Origin: Shewanella cutis
Lineage (GTDB): Bacteria > Pseudomonadota > Gammaproteobacteria > Enterobacterales > Shewanellaceae
Length of the DNA stretch: 64,000 nt
Assembly (NCBI RefSeq): GCF_022410515.1
Contig: NZ_JACSDI010000011.1
Coordinates: forward strand, 1-64,000
Reading direction: 5' to 3'
Shown here: in pieces, positions 28,814 to 37,760 of the stretch
Layout: each line of letters opens with the position of its first letter
Position numbering within the stretch: position 1 is the stretch's first letter
Position numbers and translations under genes: made by a program
Notes under the pieces: generated by a model
Seen by the model: the letters and a program-made list of their open reading frames with translations, nothing else
Databases searched by the model: none
What the model was told of the DNA's origin: nothing

Positions 28814-29827
28814 ATGGCAAGGATTTCTTTTTCTCCTGGTAACTTATCTGATCATCTTCATGAGATTATCGGTTATAAAGCTGGCTTGGCAACATCAATT
28901 GAACAAATGTGTGATTTACTTTCAGGTACTTCGTACGCTGATTCAATATTGAAATCTGAAATCGATGGTATTGCAATACGATCTGAGGATTACGAAGATT
29001 TATACTATCAACTTTTATATAAAATTGGTGTTACGAATACACCGAGACCTCCGTTGTTTACTCAATCACTGTTTTTCACAAATAGGTTGAAAGAAAAAGG
29101 TTTCGATTACATTGCTGATATTCAGAGTATTTACAGTAAGCACTATGAATTAGGAGTCGAGATAGCGATAAAAAATGGTCAGAGTTCCATTGATCCTAGA
29201 CCTATGATTGCCGAAGTAATGGACAAATATGATAAGTCCGGAGCTAAAGATCTTCTTGAATTGATACAAATGTATGATACCCATTTTCAGAATAGTCCTC
29301 ATACATCTGGAAGGTGGGAAGAATGGAAAGATATAATTGATCTGAATGACCTGTTTGATAAATATCAGCCAGTAGTATCGCATGGGAGTTTTTTAGATCA
29401 AAGGTTTCTTAATTTCTTGTCTAACAATCACGCTAAACTTGGTGATATTCACTGGCGTAAATTCGAAGAGTTAATTAGTGAGTGTTTCAGTAAATCGGGC
29501 TATAAAGTAGAGCTTGGTCCTGGTACAAATGATGATGGTGTTGATATTCGTGTTTGGAAAGACACAGTACAAACACATCCAGAATTCATTATTCAGTGTA
29601 AACGCTATAAAACAAAGATTGATAAAGTTACTATTAAGGGGTTATATACTGACGTCCTCGACGCGCAAGCTCAAACAGGTTTACTAGTTACTACATCGGA
29701 GTTTAGCCCAGGTGCTAGAACTACTATTTCAGCTCGCAAATATCCAATTAAAGAGGTGAATGGGGATAAGGTTTCTGAATGGCTAAAAGCCTTGAGAACT
29801 CCAGGAACTGGAATTATAAGGGTATAA
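28814..29827 (+). CDS. Mrr-like restriction endonuclease domain protein (Tn7-like cargo)
   Basis: A 337-residue protein from the ATG at 28814 (GGAG 8 bases upstream; a GTG at 28808 is less likely). The C-terminal 130 residues form an Mrr-type PD-(D/E)xK nuclease: helix WRKFEELISECF (E218/E219), catalytic DGVDIRV (D244), and IIQCKRYK (Q261, K263), then GLLVTTSEFSPGAR. The N-terminal 200 residues are helical and not recognised; they may sense a target. Such proteins cleave modified or foreign DNA. It is the last cargo gene and is followed by a terminator. Confidence 0.82.
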   Translation: MARISFSPGNLSDHLHEIIGYKAGLATSIEQMCDLLSGTSYADSILKSEIDGIAIRSEDYEDLYYQLLYKIGVTNTPRPPLFTQSLFFTNRLKEKGFDYIADIQSIYSKHYELGVEIAIKNGQSSIDPRPMIAEVMDKYDKSGAKDLLELIQMYDTHFQNSPHTSGRWEEWKDIIDLNDLFDKYQPVVSHGSFLDQRFLNFLSNNHAKLGDIHWRKFEELISECFSKSGYKVELGPGTNDDGVDIRVWKDTVQTHPEFIIQCKRYKTKIDKVTIKGLYTDVLDAQAQTGLLVTTSEFSPGARTTISARKYPIKEVNGDKVSEWLKALRTPGTGIIRV

Positions 29828-29840
29828 AAAAGTCATTATG

Positions 29841-29876
29841 AAGGGACACATAAAGCTGGTTTGTGTCCCTTTGTTC
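29841..29876 (+). terminator. Terminator after the Mrr-like gene
   Basis: A 10-pair stem AAGGGACACA / TGTGTCCCTT with a loop of about 11 bases and a short T-rich tail. Confidence 0.8.
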
Positions 29877-29998
29877 CTAATTTTAGCGAAGCCTTTTGTG
29901 CCCCATATGGCGGCGTTATCCCATAGAAATATTAATCCGAAACCAACGAAGTAGAGTAAAAAATTTAGCAAGGTTTTGTCCCGAAGAGAGTTACAACG

Positions 29999-30146
29999 AG
30001 TATGATACTTTAATACTCAGTTGTAGCTTGGTTTGGACTTGGTAGTAGCAACTAGTATGAATCTGTATTTTTGGCCACGTTTAATCTTAAACGGTTCGAA
30101 CCGAGTTAATTGACAGTTTAGTATGAAACTTTATTTCTCACCAACA
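29999..30146 (-). repeat. Right end of the Tn7-like element with three TnsB-like sites
   Basis: Three minus-oriented sites: AGTATGATACTTTAATA (29999-30015), AGTATGAATCTGTATTT (30054-30070) and AGTATGAAACTTTATTT (30120-30136), the last followed by CTCACCAACA at the very end. The middle site is the most diverged. Confidence 0.75.
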
Positions 30147-30151
30147 TTAAG

Positions 30152-30440
30152 ATATTTAGCTAACAACTTGAGTATCCTTACTATTTTGGCTGCGGCGAGT
30201 TTACCGTAACGGCATACAAGGTGGCTAACTGTGAAGTAAAACGGCTATACAAGTCACCAATGCACACGATTTGTAAAGCAGGGGGGAATATGCAGAGCAT
30301 TGCAGCAAACTGCACTGATGCGTTGGCGACCATCGAAAAAAGGGACTTTTTCGTTGAGCCCCCAAGGATGGGTTTACGGCGTGTCGCCAGAGCATAAGTG
30401 CTGTCGCACTTGACAGGTTCAATGGGTTAAGCAGAGCAAT
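30152..30440. other. Intergenic region right of the Tn7-like element
   Basis: No gene is seen. An AAAAAAGGGACTTTTT stretch near 30336-30352 forms a small inverted repeat. The region lies between the element and the terminator of the liu cluster. Confidence 0.4.
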
Positions 30441-30472
30441 AAAAAGCCCAGAATCATCTTCTGGGCTTTTTA
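30441..30472 (-). terminator. Terminator of the liu/CoA-transferase operon
   Basis: Stem AAAAGCCCAGAA / TTCTGGGCTTTT with a loop of about 5 bases. The minus strand reads into a T-run. It lies about 110 bases after the last gene. Confidence 0.88.
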
Positions 30473-30579
30473 AAACTAAAAAAATCGGTTAACACTCAAC
30501 ACTTTTTAGGCTAAAGCTTCAATCTAACGTAAGTTTCAAGCCTTATTGCTATAGGTTATTTGCGCATTTTAAAGAACGC

Positions 30580-31236
30580 TTAAAACACCATTTCTGGTAC
30601 ATGGTCTGGCACGATTAATTTGCCAGCGGTTTTGCTAACAATTTCTTCAACGCTGACACCGGGGGCGCGCTCTAACAGATGGAAGGCGCCATCTTTAATC
30701 TCGATAAAGGCTAAATCGGTGACAACACGTTTGATGCAGCCGTAACCTGTGAGGGGTAATTCGCACACGGGTAACAGCTTGGAGTTACCGTACTTATCGG
30801 CGTGCATCATAGTGACGATAATATTTTCGGCACCCGCCACTAAATCCATTGCGCCGCCCATGCCCTTGATAAGCTTGCCTGGGATCATCCATGAGGCGAT
30901 AGAACCATTCACATCGACCTCAAAGGCGCCGAGTACGGTTAAGTCCACATGGCCGCCACGGATCATGGCAAAGCTTTCGGCGGAGGAGAAAAACGAGGCA
31001 CCTTTTACCGCAGTGACGGTTTGTTTACCGGCGTTAATTAAATCTGGATCTATGGTTTCTTCCGTCGGAAATTCCCCCATGCCGAGCAGGCCGTTTTCCG
31101 ATTGCAGCATCACTTCCATACCTTCGGGAATATAGTTAGCCACGAGCGTGGGAATACCAATACCGAGGTTGACGTAGTAGCCGTCTTGTAATTCTTTGGC
31201 AACGCGCTGTGCCAGTTGTTCTCTTGATAATGCCAT
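30580..31236 (-). CDS. 3-oxoacid CoA-transferase subunit B
   Basis: From the ATG at 31236 (GGAAGGA upstream) the protein is 218 residues: MALSREQLAQRVAKELQDGYYVNLGIGIPTL. The active-site Glu motif QSENGLLGMG is present. With subunit A it moves CoA from succinyl-CoA to acetoacetate, giving acetoacetyl-CoA. As the last gene of the liu cluster it handles the acetoacetate released by HMG-CoA lyase. Symbols used for it elsewhere include atoA and scoB. Confidence 0.93.
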   Translation of the reverse strand: MALSREQLAQRVAKELQDGYYVNLGIGIPTLVANYIPEGMEVMLQSENGLLGMGEFPTEETIDPDLINAGKQTVTAVKGASFFSSAESFAMIRGGHVDLTVLGAFEVDVNGSIASWMIPGKLIKGMGGAMDLVAGAENIIVTMMHADKYGNSKLLPVCELPLTGYGCIKRVVTDLAFIEIKDGAFHLLERAPGVSVEEIVSKTAGKLIVPDHVPEMVF

Positions 31237-31357
31237 GATCTTTATCCTTCCTTTACCTAGAGTCGCTATTGGCCTCAATTTTTGGGCTTTTACTTTGGGC
31301 TCTAGTTTGAGCCAAGACTCTGTCGCTTTAGCTTGCGTTGTTAATCGTTCGCGCTTC

Positions 31358-32062
31358 TTATTTCGCCGCTTTTACCGTGCGCTGCTCGATACGTTTCTCG
31401 AACTTGCCTTGGATAACGCGATCAACATAAATGCCGGGAGTATGGATATGATCAGGATCGAGCTCGCCCGGTTCTACAATAAACTCGGCTTCCACTACCG
31501 TGATTTTGCCCGCGGTTGCCATCATAGGGTTAAAGTTAGCGGCGGTTTTGCGGAACACTAAGTTACCCATAGTATCGGCCTTCCAAGCGCGAACGAGGGC
31601 AAAATCGGCGGTCAGTGATTCTTCTAACACATAGTGACGGCCTTTGATTTCACGGGTTTCTTTGCCATCAGCCACGGGGGTGCCGTAGCCTGTGGCGGTA
31701 AAGAATGCCGGAATGCCTGCACCGCCCGCGCGGATTTTTTCCGCCAGCGTGCCCTGCGGCGTTAAAATCACATTCAGTTCGCCCGAGAGCATTTGCTGCT
31801 CGAAGGTAGCATTTTCACCCACGTAGGAGGCGATCATGGTCGAAATCTGGCGGTGTTTTAACAATAAGCCCAGACCGAAATCATCCACACCAGCGTTGTT
31901 TGAAATGGCGGTTAAGCCCTTAACGCCCATCTTAACCATTTGATTGATTAAGCCTTCAGGAATACCGCACAGGCCAAAACCGCCAACCATAATGGTCATA
32001 TGATCGGATAAACCTGTTAACGCTTCTTCATAGCTGCTGACGACTTTATTGAGTCCTGCCAT
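31358..32062 (-). CDS. 3-oxoacid CoA-transferase subunit A
   Basis: From the ATG at 32062 (AAAGGAC upstream) the protein is 234 residues: [36 protein letters not shown]. The [10 protein letters not shown] motif is the family signature of the alpha subunit. It pairs with the product of the gene downstream to activate acetoacetate. It lies after liuE across a gap that contains a 7-base tandem repeat. Symbols used elsewhere include atoD and scoA. Confidence 0.93.
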   Translation of the reverse strand: MAGLNKVVSSYEEALTGLSDHMTIMVGGFGLCGIPEGLINQMVKMGVKGLTAISNNAGVDDFGLGLLLKHRQISTMIASYVGENATFEQQMLSGELNVILTPQGTLAEKIRAGGAGIPAFFTATGYGTPVADGKETREIKGRHYVLEESLTADFALVRAWKADTMGNLVFRKTAANFNPMMATAGKITVVEAEFIVEPGELDPDHIHTPGIYVDRVIQGKFEKRIEQRTVKAAK

Positions 32063-32102
32063 TTTGATGTCCTTTAAATTGTTATTCGTGTCCAATCATT
32101 TC

Positions 32103-32147
32103 TAGCACCTAGCACCTAGCACCTAGCACCTAGCACCAAGCACCTAG
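32103..32147. repeat. Tandem 7-base repeat (AGCACCT) at the liuE stop codon
   Basis: About six head-to-tail copies of AGCACCT (one with A in place of T) between liuE and the CoA-transferase genes. On the minus strand each unit reads TAGGTGC, and the first TAG is the liuE stop codon itself. Such short tandem repeats can change copy number. Confidence 0.88.
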
Positions 32148-33091
32148 GCTTTGGCGCCCTGCAAGATTGCATTGGCGACTTTAGAGCCATTAAGACGATT
32201 TAATTGTTTGCTGATCCCAAAACCCGCTAATGCCAGTTTTTCTAAATCGATACCCGTGTTTAAGCCCAGACCGTGGAGCATGTAGACTAAGTCTTCACTC
32301 GCCAGATTGCCTGAGGCGCCTTTTGCATACGGGCAACCACCTAGGCCTGCCACTGAGGCGTCAAAGCTACGCACGCCTAAATCGAGACAGGCGGTAATAT
32401 TGGCTAATGCTTGGCCATAGGTGTCGTGGAAGTGCAGGGCAAGCTTTTCAACCGGCACGCGCTCCATCACGGCTTGCAGCATTTTACGGGCTTTTAACGG
32501 CGTGCCTACACCGATAGTGTCGCCGAGTGAAATTTCGTAACAGCCCATTTTGTAAAGGATTTCAGACACTCTTGCCACTTCACTCGCCGTGATTTCCCCT
32601 TCATAGGGGCAACCTAAAACGCAGGACACATAGCCACGCACGGGGATATTGGCGGCTTTTGCCATATCCATCAACGGGATAAAGCGTTCAATCGACTCTT
32701 CAATCGAACAGTTGATATTGCGTTGACTAAAGCTTTGTGATGCCGCACCAAAGATAGCGACTTCGGAAGCTTTTGCATCCAGCGCCAGCTCTAAGCCTTT
32801 GACATTAGGGGTGAGGGCGCTGTAAACCACGTCCGCTTGGCGGCGAATTTGGCGCAATACTTCGCCGCTATCGGCCATTTGTGGCACCCATTTGGGTGAC
32901 ACAAAACTGCCTGCTTCAATTCGCTTCACGCCCGCATCGGCGAGGGATTCAATCAAGGCGACTTTGGCCTGTGTTGGGACGGCAGCTTCATTCTGCAAGC
33001 CATCACGGGGCCCCATCTCGAACAGGCTAACCCTATCCGAGGTCGCGTTTAACGAGGTAGAGCCTAAGTTCGCAAGATCCAGCGCAGACAT
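32144..33091 (-). CDS. liuE: Hydroxymethylglutaryl-CoA lyase
   Basis: A 315-residue TIM-barrel lyase of the DRE family: start region EMGPRDGLQNEAAVPTQAK, metal-binding HFHDTYGQALAN, and the catalytic loop VAGLGGCPYAKGASGN with the active Cys. It splits 3-hydroxy-3-methylglutaryl-CoA into acetyl-CoA and acetoacetate, the last step of leucine breakdown. The ribosome binding site (GAGGAAGC) lies inside the end of liuD, so the two are coupled. Its stop codon is the first part of a 7-base tandem repeat. Confidence 0.95.
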   Translation of the reverse strand: MSALDLANLGSTSLNATSDRVSLFEMGPRDGLQNEAAVPTQAKVALIESLADAGVKRIEAGSFVSPKWVPQMADSGEVLRQIRRQADVVYSALTPNVKGLELALDAKASEVAIFGAASQSFSQRNINCSIEESIERFIPLMDMAKAANIPVRGYVSCVLGCPYEGEITASEVARVSEILYKMGCYEISLGDTIGVGTPLKARKMLQAVMERVPVEKLALHFHDTYGQALANITACLDLGVRSFDASVAGLGGCPYAKGASGNLASEDLVYMLHGLGLNTGIDLEKLALAGFGISKQLNRLNGSKVANAILQGAKA

Positions 33092-35146
33092 TTAAGCTTC
33101 CTCGCTCTGGGCTTTGGGCTCGACATGGAGCAGCACTGCGCCATCGCTCACTAGCTCACCTGCCTTAAAGTAGAACTCAGTGACGATACCGTCGAAGGGC
33201 GCTTCGATGGTGTATTCCATCTTCATCGCTTCCATCACCAGTAGCCCTTGTCCTGCCTTAACCTCTGCACCGACTTCCACTAAGTGGGTGACGACTGTGC
33301 CGTTCATTGGGGCTTTGAGCTTATCTTCGTTGCTCGATTCTGCCTCAACCACTTGGGTTTTGACCGCCCTGAAGTGATAACTGCCCGAGGGTAAAAACAG
33401 CGTAAAATCATCGCCCTGAGCACTGACTGGCACTTTACTCTTATGGCCGTTGATTTCGGCTAACAGTAAATCCTGCTTAAGCTCACCACTAAGGGATTTA
33501 CTCACTTGGCCATCGGCTGCGGATTGGGATAATTGGTAGTGATCACCAAAGTCTAATAGCACCAATTGTTGTAACTCGTGGGCATCGTCGAGCAGGGCAA
33601 TAGAATGTTGGCTGACACTGTTGAGTCTAAAGCCACTGACTTGGCCCCAAGGCGAGTAAGGATCGGCACTATTAATCGCCTGTGCCTTGGCGGCTTCTTT
33701 ACGGGCAAGTACTTGATACAGCGCGGCAAAGGCAAGTGCAGTGTCGGCTTCGCTCGAAGCACTGCCAATCAGCGCATCGCCGTAACGGTTGATAAAGTCG
33801 GTGCTAAAGTCGGCCTTGGCAAAGGCGGGATGCTCGGCAATATTGGCCAAAAATTCAATATTGTGCTTAAGCCCGCTGATTTGGTAGGACTCGAGGGCAT
33901 GCACTAGGCGTTGCAGCGCGCGCGGACGCGACTCATCCCACACAATCAGTTTGGCGATCATCGGATCATAAAAGTTACTGATCACATCGTTTTCACGAAT
34001 GCCGGAATCGATACGCACGTATTTGCTTTGCTCGGGTTCGCGCAGGAAATTGAGCTTACCGCTGGCGGGTAAAAACTCATTTTGCGGATCTTCGGCGTAA
34101 ATACGTACCTCAAAGGCGTGCCCATGGATACGCACTTCGTCCTGTTTGAGCGGTAAAGGTTGACCACTGGCGACCATTAACTGCCATTTGACTAAGTCTT
34201 GGCCCGTCACCATTTCGGTTACTGGGTGTTCTACCTGCAGACGGGTATTCATCTCCATAAAGTAGAAGCGATTGTCGGTATCTAACAGGAATTCAACGGT
34301 TCCCGCACCGACATAATCGATAGCCTTGGCGGCGGCCACGGCAGCTTCACCCATTTGGGCGCGCAGTTCATCACTTAAACCTGGGGCTGGCGCTTCTTCT
34401 ACCACTTTTTGATGGCGGCGCTGAATCGAACAGTCGCGATCCGATAGGTAAATCGCATTGCCAAAGGTATCGGCAAATACTTGCACTTCGACATGGCGAG
34501 GCTGGCGCAAGTAACGCTCCAGCAATAATTTATCGTTACCGAAGGAGGAGGCTGCTTCACGGCGCGCCGAGTTGATGGCGTCCATGATTTCGCCTTCATT
34601 TTCAACTATACGCATACCTTTGCCACCGCCACCGTAGGCGGCTTTTATCAGCATGGGGAAGCCGATTTTTAAGGCTTCGGCCTTGAGGGTGGCATCGGTT
34701 TGATCGTCACCATGGTAACCGGGCACTAAAGGCACTTGCGCTGCCGTCATAATCGCTTTGGCCGCACTCTTGCTGCCCATGGCATCGATAGCATCGCTGC
34801 CAGGGCCAACAAATACGATTCCGGCCGCCTCACATTTGCGGGCAAAGTCGGCGTTTTCAGATAAAAAACCATAACCTGGGTGAATGGCTTGTGCATGAGC
34901 TTTTTTGGCGATTTCAATAATCAAGTCGCCCTTCAGGTAAGAATCCGCCGGGGCGCTGCCACCTAAGTAAAACGATTCGTCGGCCATGGCAACATGGCGG
35001 GCATTTTTATCGGCATCGGAATATAAGGCTACGGTGCGAACGCCCATGGCCTGCGCGGTTTTGATAATGCGGCAGGCAATTTCACCACGGTTAGCAATTA
35101 AAAGCTTAGTGAACATGCTGTTAGTCAACATCTGCTTGGTCAACAT
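33092..35146 (-). CDS. liuD: Methylcrotonyl-CoA carboxylase, biotin-containing (alpha) subunit
   Basis: A 684-residue protein with a biotin carboxylase domain (FTKLLIANRGEIACRI, GGGGKGMRIV, RDCSIQRRHQKVVEEAPA, EFLLDTDNRFYFMEMNTRLQVEHPVTE-type metal site), a linker, and a C-terminal biotin carrier domain with the biotinyl Lys642 in VMEAMKMEYTIEAP. It carboxylates 3-methylcrotonyl-CoA together with LiuB. The ATG at 35146 has a strong AAGGAG and overlaps the liuC stop by one base; this gives ten extra residues before MFTKLLIANRGE, where most relatives start. Confidence 0.95.
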   Translation of the reverse strand: MLTKQMLTNSMFTKLLIANRGEIACRIIKTAQAMGVRTVALYSDADKNARHVAMADESFYLGGSAPADSYLKGDLIIEIAKKAHAQAIHPGYGFLSENADFARKCEAAGIVFVGPGSDAIDAMGSKSAAKAIMTAAQVPLVPGYHGDDQTDATLKAEALKIGFPMLIKAAYGGGGKGMRIVENEGEIMDAINSARREAASSFGNDKLLLERYLRQPRHVEVQVFADTFGNAIYLSDRDCSIQRRHQKVVEEAPAPGLSDELRAQMGEAAVAAAKAIDYVGAGTVEFLLDTDNRFYFMEMNTRLQVEHPVTEMVTGQDLVKWQLMVASGQPLPLKQDEVRIHGHAFEVRIYAEDPQNEFLPASGKLNFLREPEQSKYVRIDSGIRENDVISNFYDPMIAKLIVWDESRPRALQRLVHALESYQISGLKHNIEFLANIAEHPAFAKADFSTDFINRYGDALIGSASSEADTALAFAALYQVLARKEAAKAQAINSADPYSPWGQVSGFRLNSVSQHSIALLDDAHELQQLVLLDFGDHYQLSQSAADGQVSKSLSGELKQDLLLAEINGHKSKVPVSAQGDDFTLFLPSGSYHFRAVKTQVVEAESSNEDKLKAPMNGTVVTHLVEVGAEVKAGQGLLVMEAMKMEYTIEAPFDGIVTEFYFKAGELVSDGAVLLHVEPKAQSEEA

Positions 35147-36006
35147 TAAAGTGCTCCTTGGGTATCGGTTGGCGTGTGCCAGTTCGGCTGACGTTTCTCA
35201 AAAAAGGCGTTTAAACCTTCTTGGCCTTCATCAGATACCCGAATGCGGGCGATGCGCTCGCTGGTGTAATCAATCGTATCTTGGTCTATTACGCCGTCTT
35301 CGAGGCGGGCGAGTAGTGTCTTCACCCACGCCATTCCCTGCGGACTGTTGGCGAGCAGCGCGGTGATAATCGGCTGCACTGCGGCCGCCAAATCGTCGTT
35401 TATCTCATGGATAACATTGAGTTTAAGTGCCGTTTGCGCATCAAAACGCTCCGCAGTCAGCATATAGCGGCGTGAGGCGCGATTACCCATGGCGCGAGCA
35501 ACGTAGGGGCTAATTACCGCAGGGATCAGCCCAAGTTTGACTTCGCTTAAGCAGAAGCTTGCGCGCTCGGTGGCGATGGCAATATCACTGGCGCAGATTA
35601 ACCCAAGCGCGCCGCCAAAGGCCGCCCCTTGGACTAAGGCGATAGTAGGTTTTGGAAAGGTATCTAGATCCTGCATCAGCTTGGCCAGCGCCTTGGCGTC
35701 ATTCAGGTTTTGATCAAAATCCATCTTGGCTTGTTTGCGCATCCAATTTAAGTCGGCACCAGCGCTGAAGTTTTTGCCATTGGCTTTTAATACCAGCAGT
35801 TTGCAGTCTTGGTGCTCAGCAAAATAGCTAAGCACAGCGATCATTTTGCTGATCATCACCTCATCGAAGGCGTTGTGCACTTCGGCTCTGTTAAGAATTA
35901 ACTCGCCCACGCCGTTATTCAGCGCGTAGCTTACATGTTGCAAATGGCCTAAGGATTGAGTGCTAGTGTTCTGGTGTTGTGTGTCAGTCATTATTATTCC
36001 CGTCAT
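35146..36006 (-). CDS. liuC: Methylglutaconyl-CoA hydratase (enoyl-CoA hydratase family)
   Basis: A crotonase-fold enzyme of 286 residues from the ATG at 36006, chosen for its AGAGGGA; a later ATG at 35991 and an earlier one at 36039 are possible. It shows the oxyanion-hole segments NGKNFSAGADLNWMRK and GAAFGGALGLICASDIAIA and the conserved Glu in LSEVKLGLIPA. It hydrates 3-methylglutaconyl-CoA to HMG-CoA between the carboxylase and the lyase. It sits between liuB and liuD in the same operon. Confidence 0.92.
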   Translation of the reverse strand: MTGIIMTDTQHQNTSTQSLGHLQHVSYALNNGVGELILNRAEVHNAFDEVMISKMIAVLSYFAEHQDCKLLVLKANGKNFSAGADLNWMRKQAKMDFDQNLNDAKALAKLMQDLDTFPKPTIALVQGAAFGGALGLICASDIAIATERASFCLSEVKLGLIPAVISPYVARAMGNRASRRYMLTAERFDAQTALKLNVIHEINDDLAAAVQPIITALLANSPQGMAWVKTLLARLEDGVIDQDTIDYTSERIARIRVSDEGQEGLNAFFEKRQPNWHTPTDTQGAL

Positions 36007-36050
36007 CGTTATTCCCTCTATGAGTGATACGTAAGGCATCGCAAGATGCG

Positions 36051-37658
36051 TTACATACGGAAGACGCCGAAGCGGGTGTCTTCGATAGGGGCATTTAATG
36101 CGGCTGACAGGGCAAGGCCCACTACATCACGGGTTTGCGCTGGGTCGATAATACCGTCATCCCACAGGCGGGCACTGGCATGGTAGGGATGACCCTCTTT
36201 ATCGTACTGGGCAATAATCGGTGCCTTGAAGGCCTTTTCATCCTCAGCAGACCATGCTTCGCCTTTACGAGCTAAACCGTCGCGACGCACTGTGGCTAAT
36301 ACGCCAGCGGCTTGCTCGCCACCCATTACAGAGATGCGCGCATTGGGCCACATCCACATCATGGTCGGCTCGAAGGCGCGGCCACACATGCCGTAGTTAC
36401 CCGCACCGTAGCTGCCACCGATAATCACAGTGAATTTAGGCACATTGGCGCAGGATACTGCGGTTACCATCTTGGCGCCGTGCTTGGCTATACCTTCGTG
36501 TTCGTACTTTTTACCCACCATAAAGCCGGTGATGTTTTGCAGGAACAATAGCGGAATTTTGCGCTGGCAGCACAGCTCGATAAAGTGCGCACCTTTTTGC
36601 GCCGATTCGGAGAATAAAATGCCGTTGTTGGCGACAATCCCTACCGGATAGCCGTGAATACGGGCAAAACCACAGACTAAGGTCGCACCATAGTTGGCTT
36701 TAAACTCATCAAAATCCGAATCATCGACGATGCGGGCGATGACTTCTTTGACATCGAAAGGCTTTTTCAAGTCGGTGCCGACGATGCCGTAGAGTTCGTT
36801 GATATCAAACTTCGGTGGCTTAACTGGGCTCAGTAGGCTGCTGATTTGTTTTTGATGATTTAGGCGCGATACCGCGCGGCGGGCAAGCTCTAAGGCATGC
36901 TCATCGTTTTGGGCTAAGTGGTCCGCCACACCTGAAATTTTAGTGTGTACATCGGCACCGCCAAGTTCTTCGGCGCTGACTTCTTCACCGGTCGCTGCTT
37001 TCACTAACGGCGGCCCCGCTAAGAAGATAGTGCCTTGTTCTTTAACGATAATCGATTCATCGGCCATCGCTGGCACATAGGCGCCGCCCGCGGTACACAG
37101 ACCCATTACCACCGCAATTTGGGGGATACCTTTAGCGGACATTTGCGCTTGGTTGTAGAAAATCCGGCCGAAATGATCGCGGTCTGGGAACACTTCATCC
37201 TGACGAGGCAAGTTGGCGCCGCCCGAGTCGACTAAATAGATACAGGGCAGATGGCAGCGGCTGGCAATTTCTTGGGCGCGTAGATGTTTTTTAACGGTAA
37301 TCGGGTAATAAGTGCCACCTTTAACCGTGGCATCGTTAGCGATAATCATGCACTCGACGCCACTCACGCGGCCAATGCCTGCAATGATGCCTGCGGCGGG
37401 CACTTCTTCGTCATAGACTTCAAATGCCGCAAATTGCGACAATTCTAAAAAGGGCGAACCTGCGTCTAGCAGTTTCTCAACCCGTTGACGGGGCAGGAGT
37501 TTACCGCGGGATAAATGACGCTCAAGGGCAACGGGGCCGCCGCCGAGTTCGATTTTGGCGAGTTTGGTTTTGAGATCGGCCACGAGGGCGGCCATATCGT
37601 CGGATTTGGCTTTAAATTCATCGCTACGGGCGTTGATACGACTGCTTAATTGCGTCAC
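36051..37658 (-). CDS. liuB: Methylcrotonyl-CoA carboxylase, carboxyltransferase (beta) subunit
   Basis: From the GTG at 37658, preceded by AAGGAC, the protein is 535 residues, the usual length; the frame stays open upstream to 37739 but without a start signal. Two crotonase-like halves of the acyl-CoA carboxyltransferase fold are seen, with [41 protein letters not shown] text, and [26 protein letters not shown] text in the second half. It transfers carboxyl from biotin on LiuD to 3-methylcrotonyl-CoA. Confidence 0.95.
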   Translation of the reverse strand: MTQLSSRINARSDEFKAKSDDMAALVADLKTKLAKIELGGGPVALERHLSRGKLLPRQRVEKLLDAGSPFLELSQFAAFEVYDEEVPAAGIIAGIGRVSGVECMIIANDATVKGGTYYPITVKKHLRAQEIASRCHLPCIYLVDSGGANLPRQDEVFPDRDHFGRIFYNQAQMSAKGIPQIAVVMGLCTAGGAYVPAMADESIIVKEQGTIFLAGPPLVKAATGEEVSAEELGGADVHTKISGVADHLAQNDEHALELARRAVSRLNHQKQISSLLSPVKPPKFDINELYGIVGTDLKKPFDVKEVIARIVDDSDFDEFKANYGATLVCGFARIHGYPVGIVANNGILFSESAQKGAHFIELCCQRKIPLLFLQNITGFMVGKKYEHEGIAKHGAKMVTAVSCANVPKFTVIIGGSYGAGNYGMCGRAFEPTMMWMWPNARISVMGGEQAAGVLATVRRDGLARKGEAWSAEDEKAFKAPIIAQYDKEGHPYHASARLWDDGIIDPAQTRDVVGLALSAALNAPIEDTRFGVFRM

Positions 37659-37760
37659 GTTGATTGTCCTTATAAAGCGGTAACTCAGTATCAGTTGGCT
37701 CGGTGAGGCGAGGGAGCATGAAGGGCTTAAGCTCATCATGCGCCGTTCGCCCTAGGTTGC

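Larger units (their letters stand above)
26471..30146. mobile_element. Non-autonomous Tn7-like transposon
   Basis: A 3676-base element starting TGTGGGAGAG and ending CTCACCAACA, so the termini are TGT...ACA. The first 27 bases and the complement of the last 27 match at about 23 positions. The left end has two copies and the right end three copies of an AATAAAGTCTCATACT-like motif, in opposite orientation at the two ends, as expected for transposase binding sites. The motif resembles Tn7 ends as I recall them (TGTGGG..., AATAAAGTCT). A perfect 5-base duplication TTAAG flanks it (26466-26470 and 30147-30151). No tnsA, B, C, D or E gene is present, so it would have been moved in trans or has lost them. 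Confidence 0.85.

Noticed and set aside
32103..32147. CRISPR-like array
   Set aside because: Units are only 7 bases with no spacers; simple tandem repeat.
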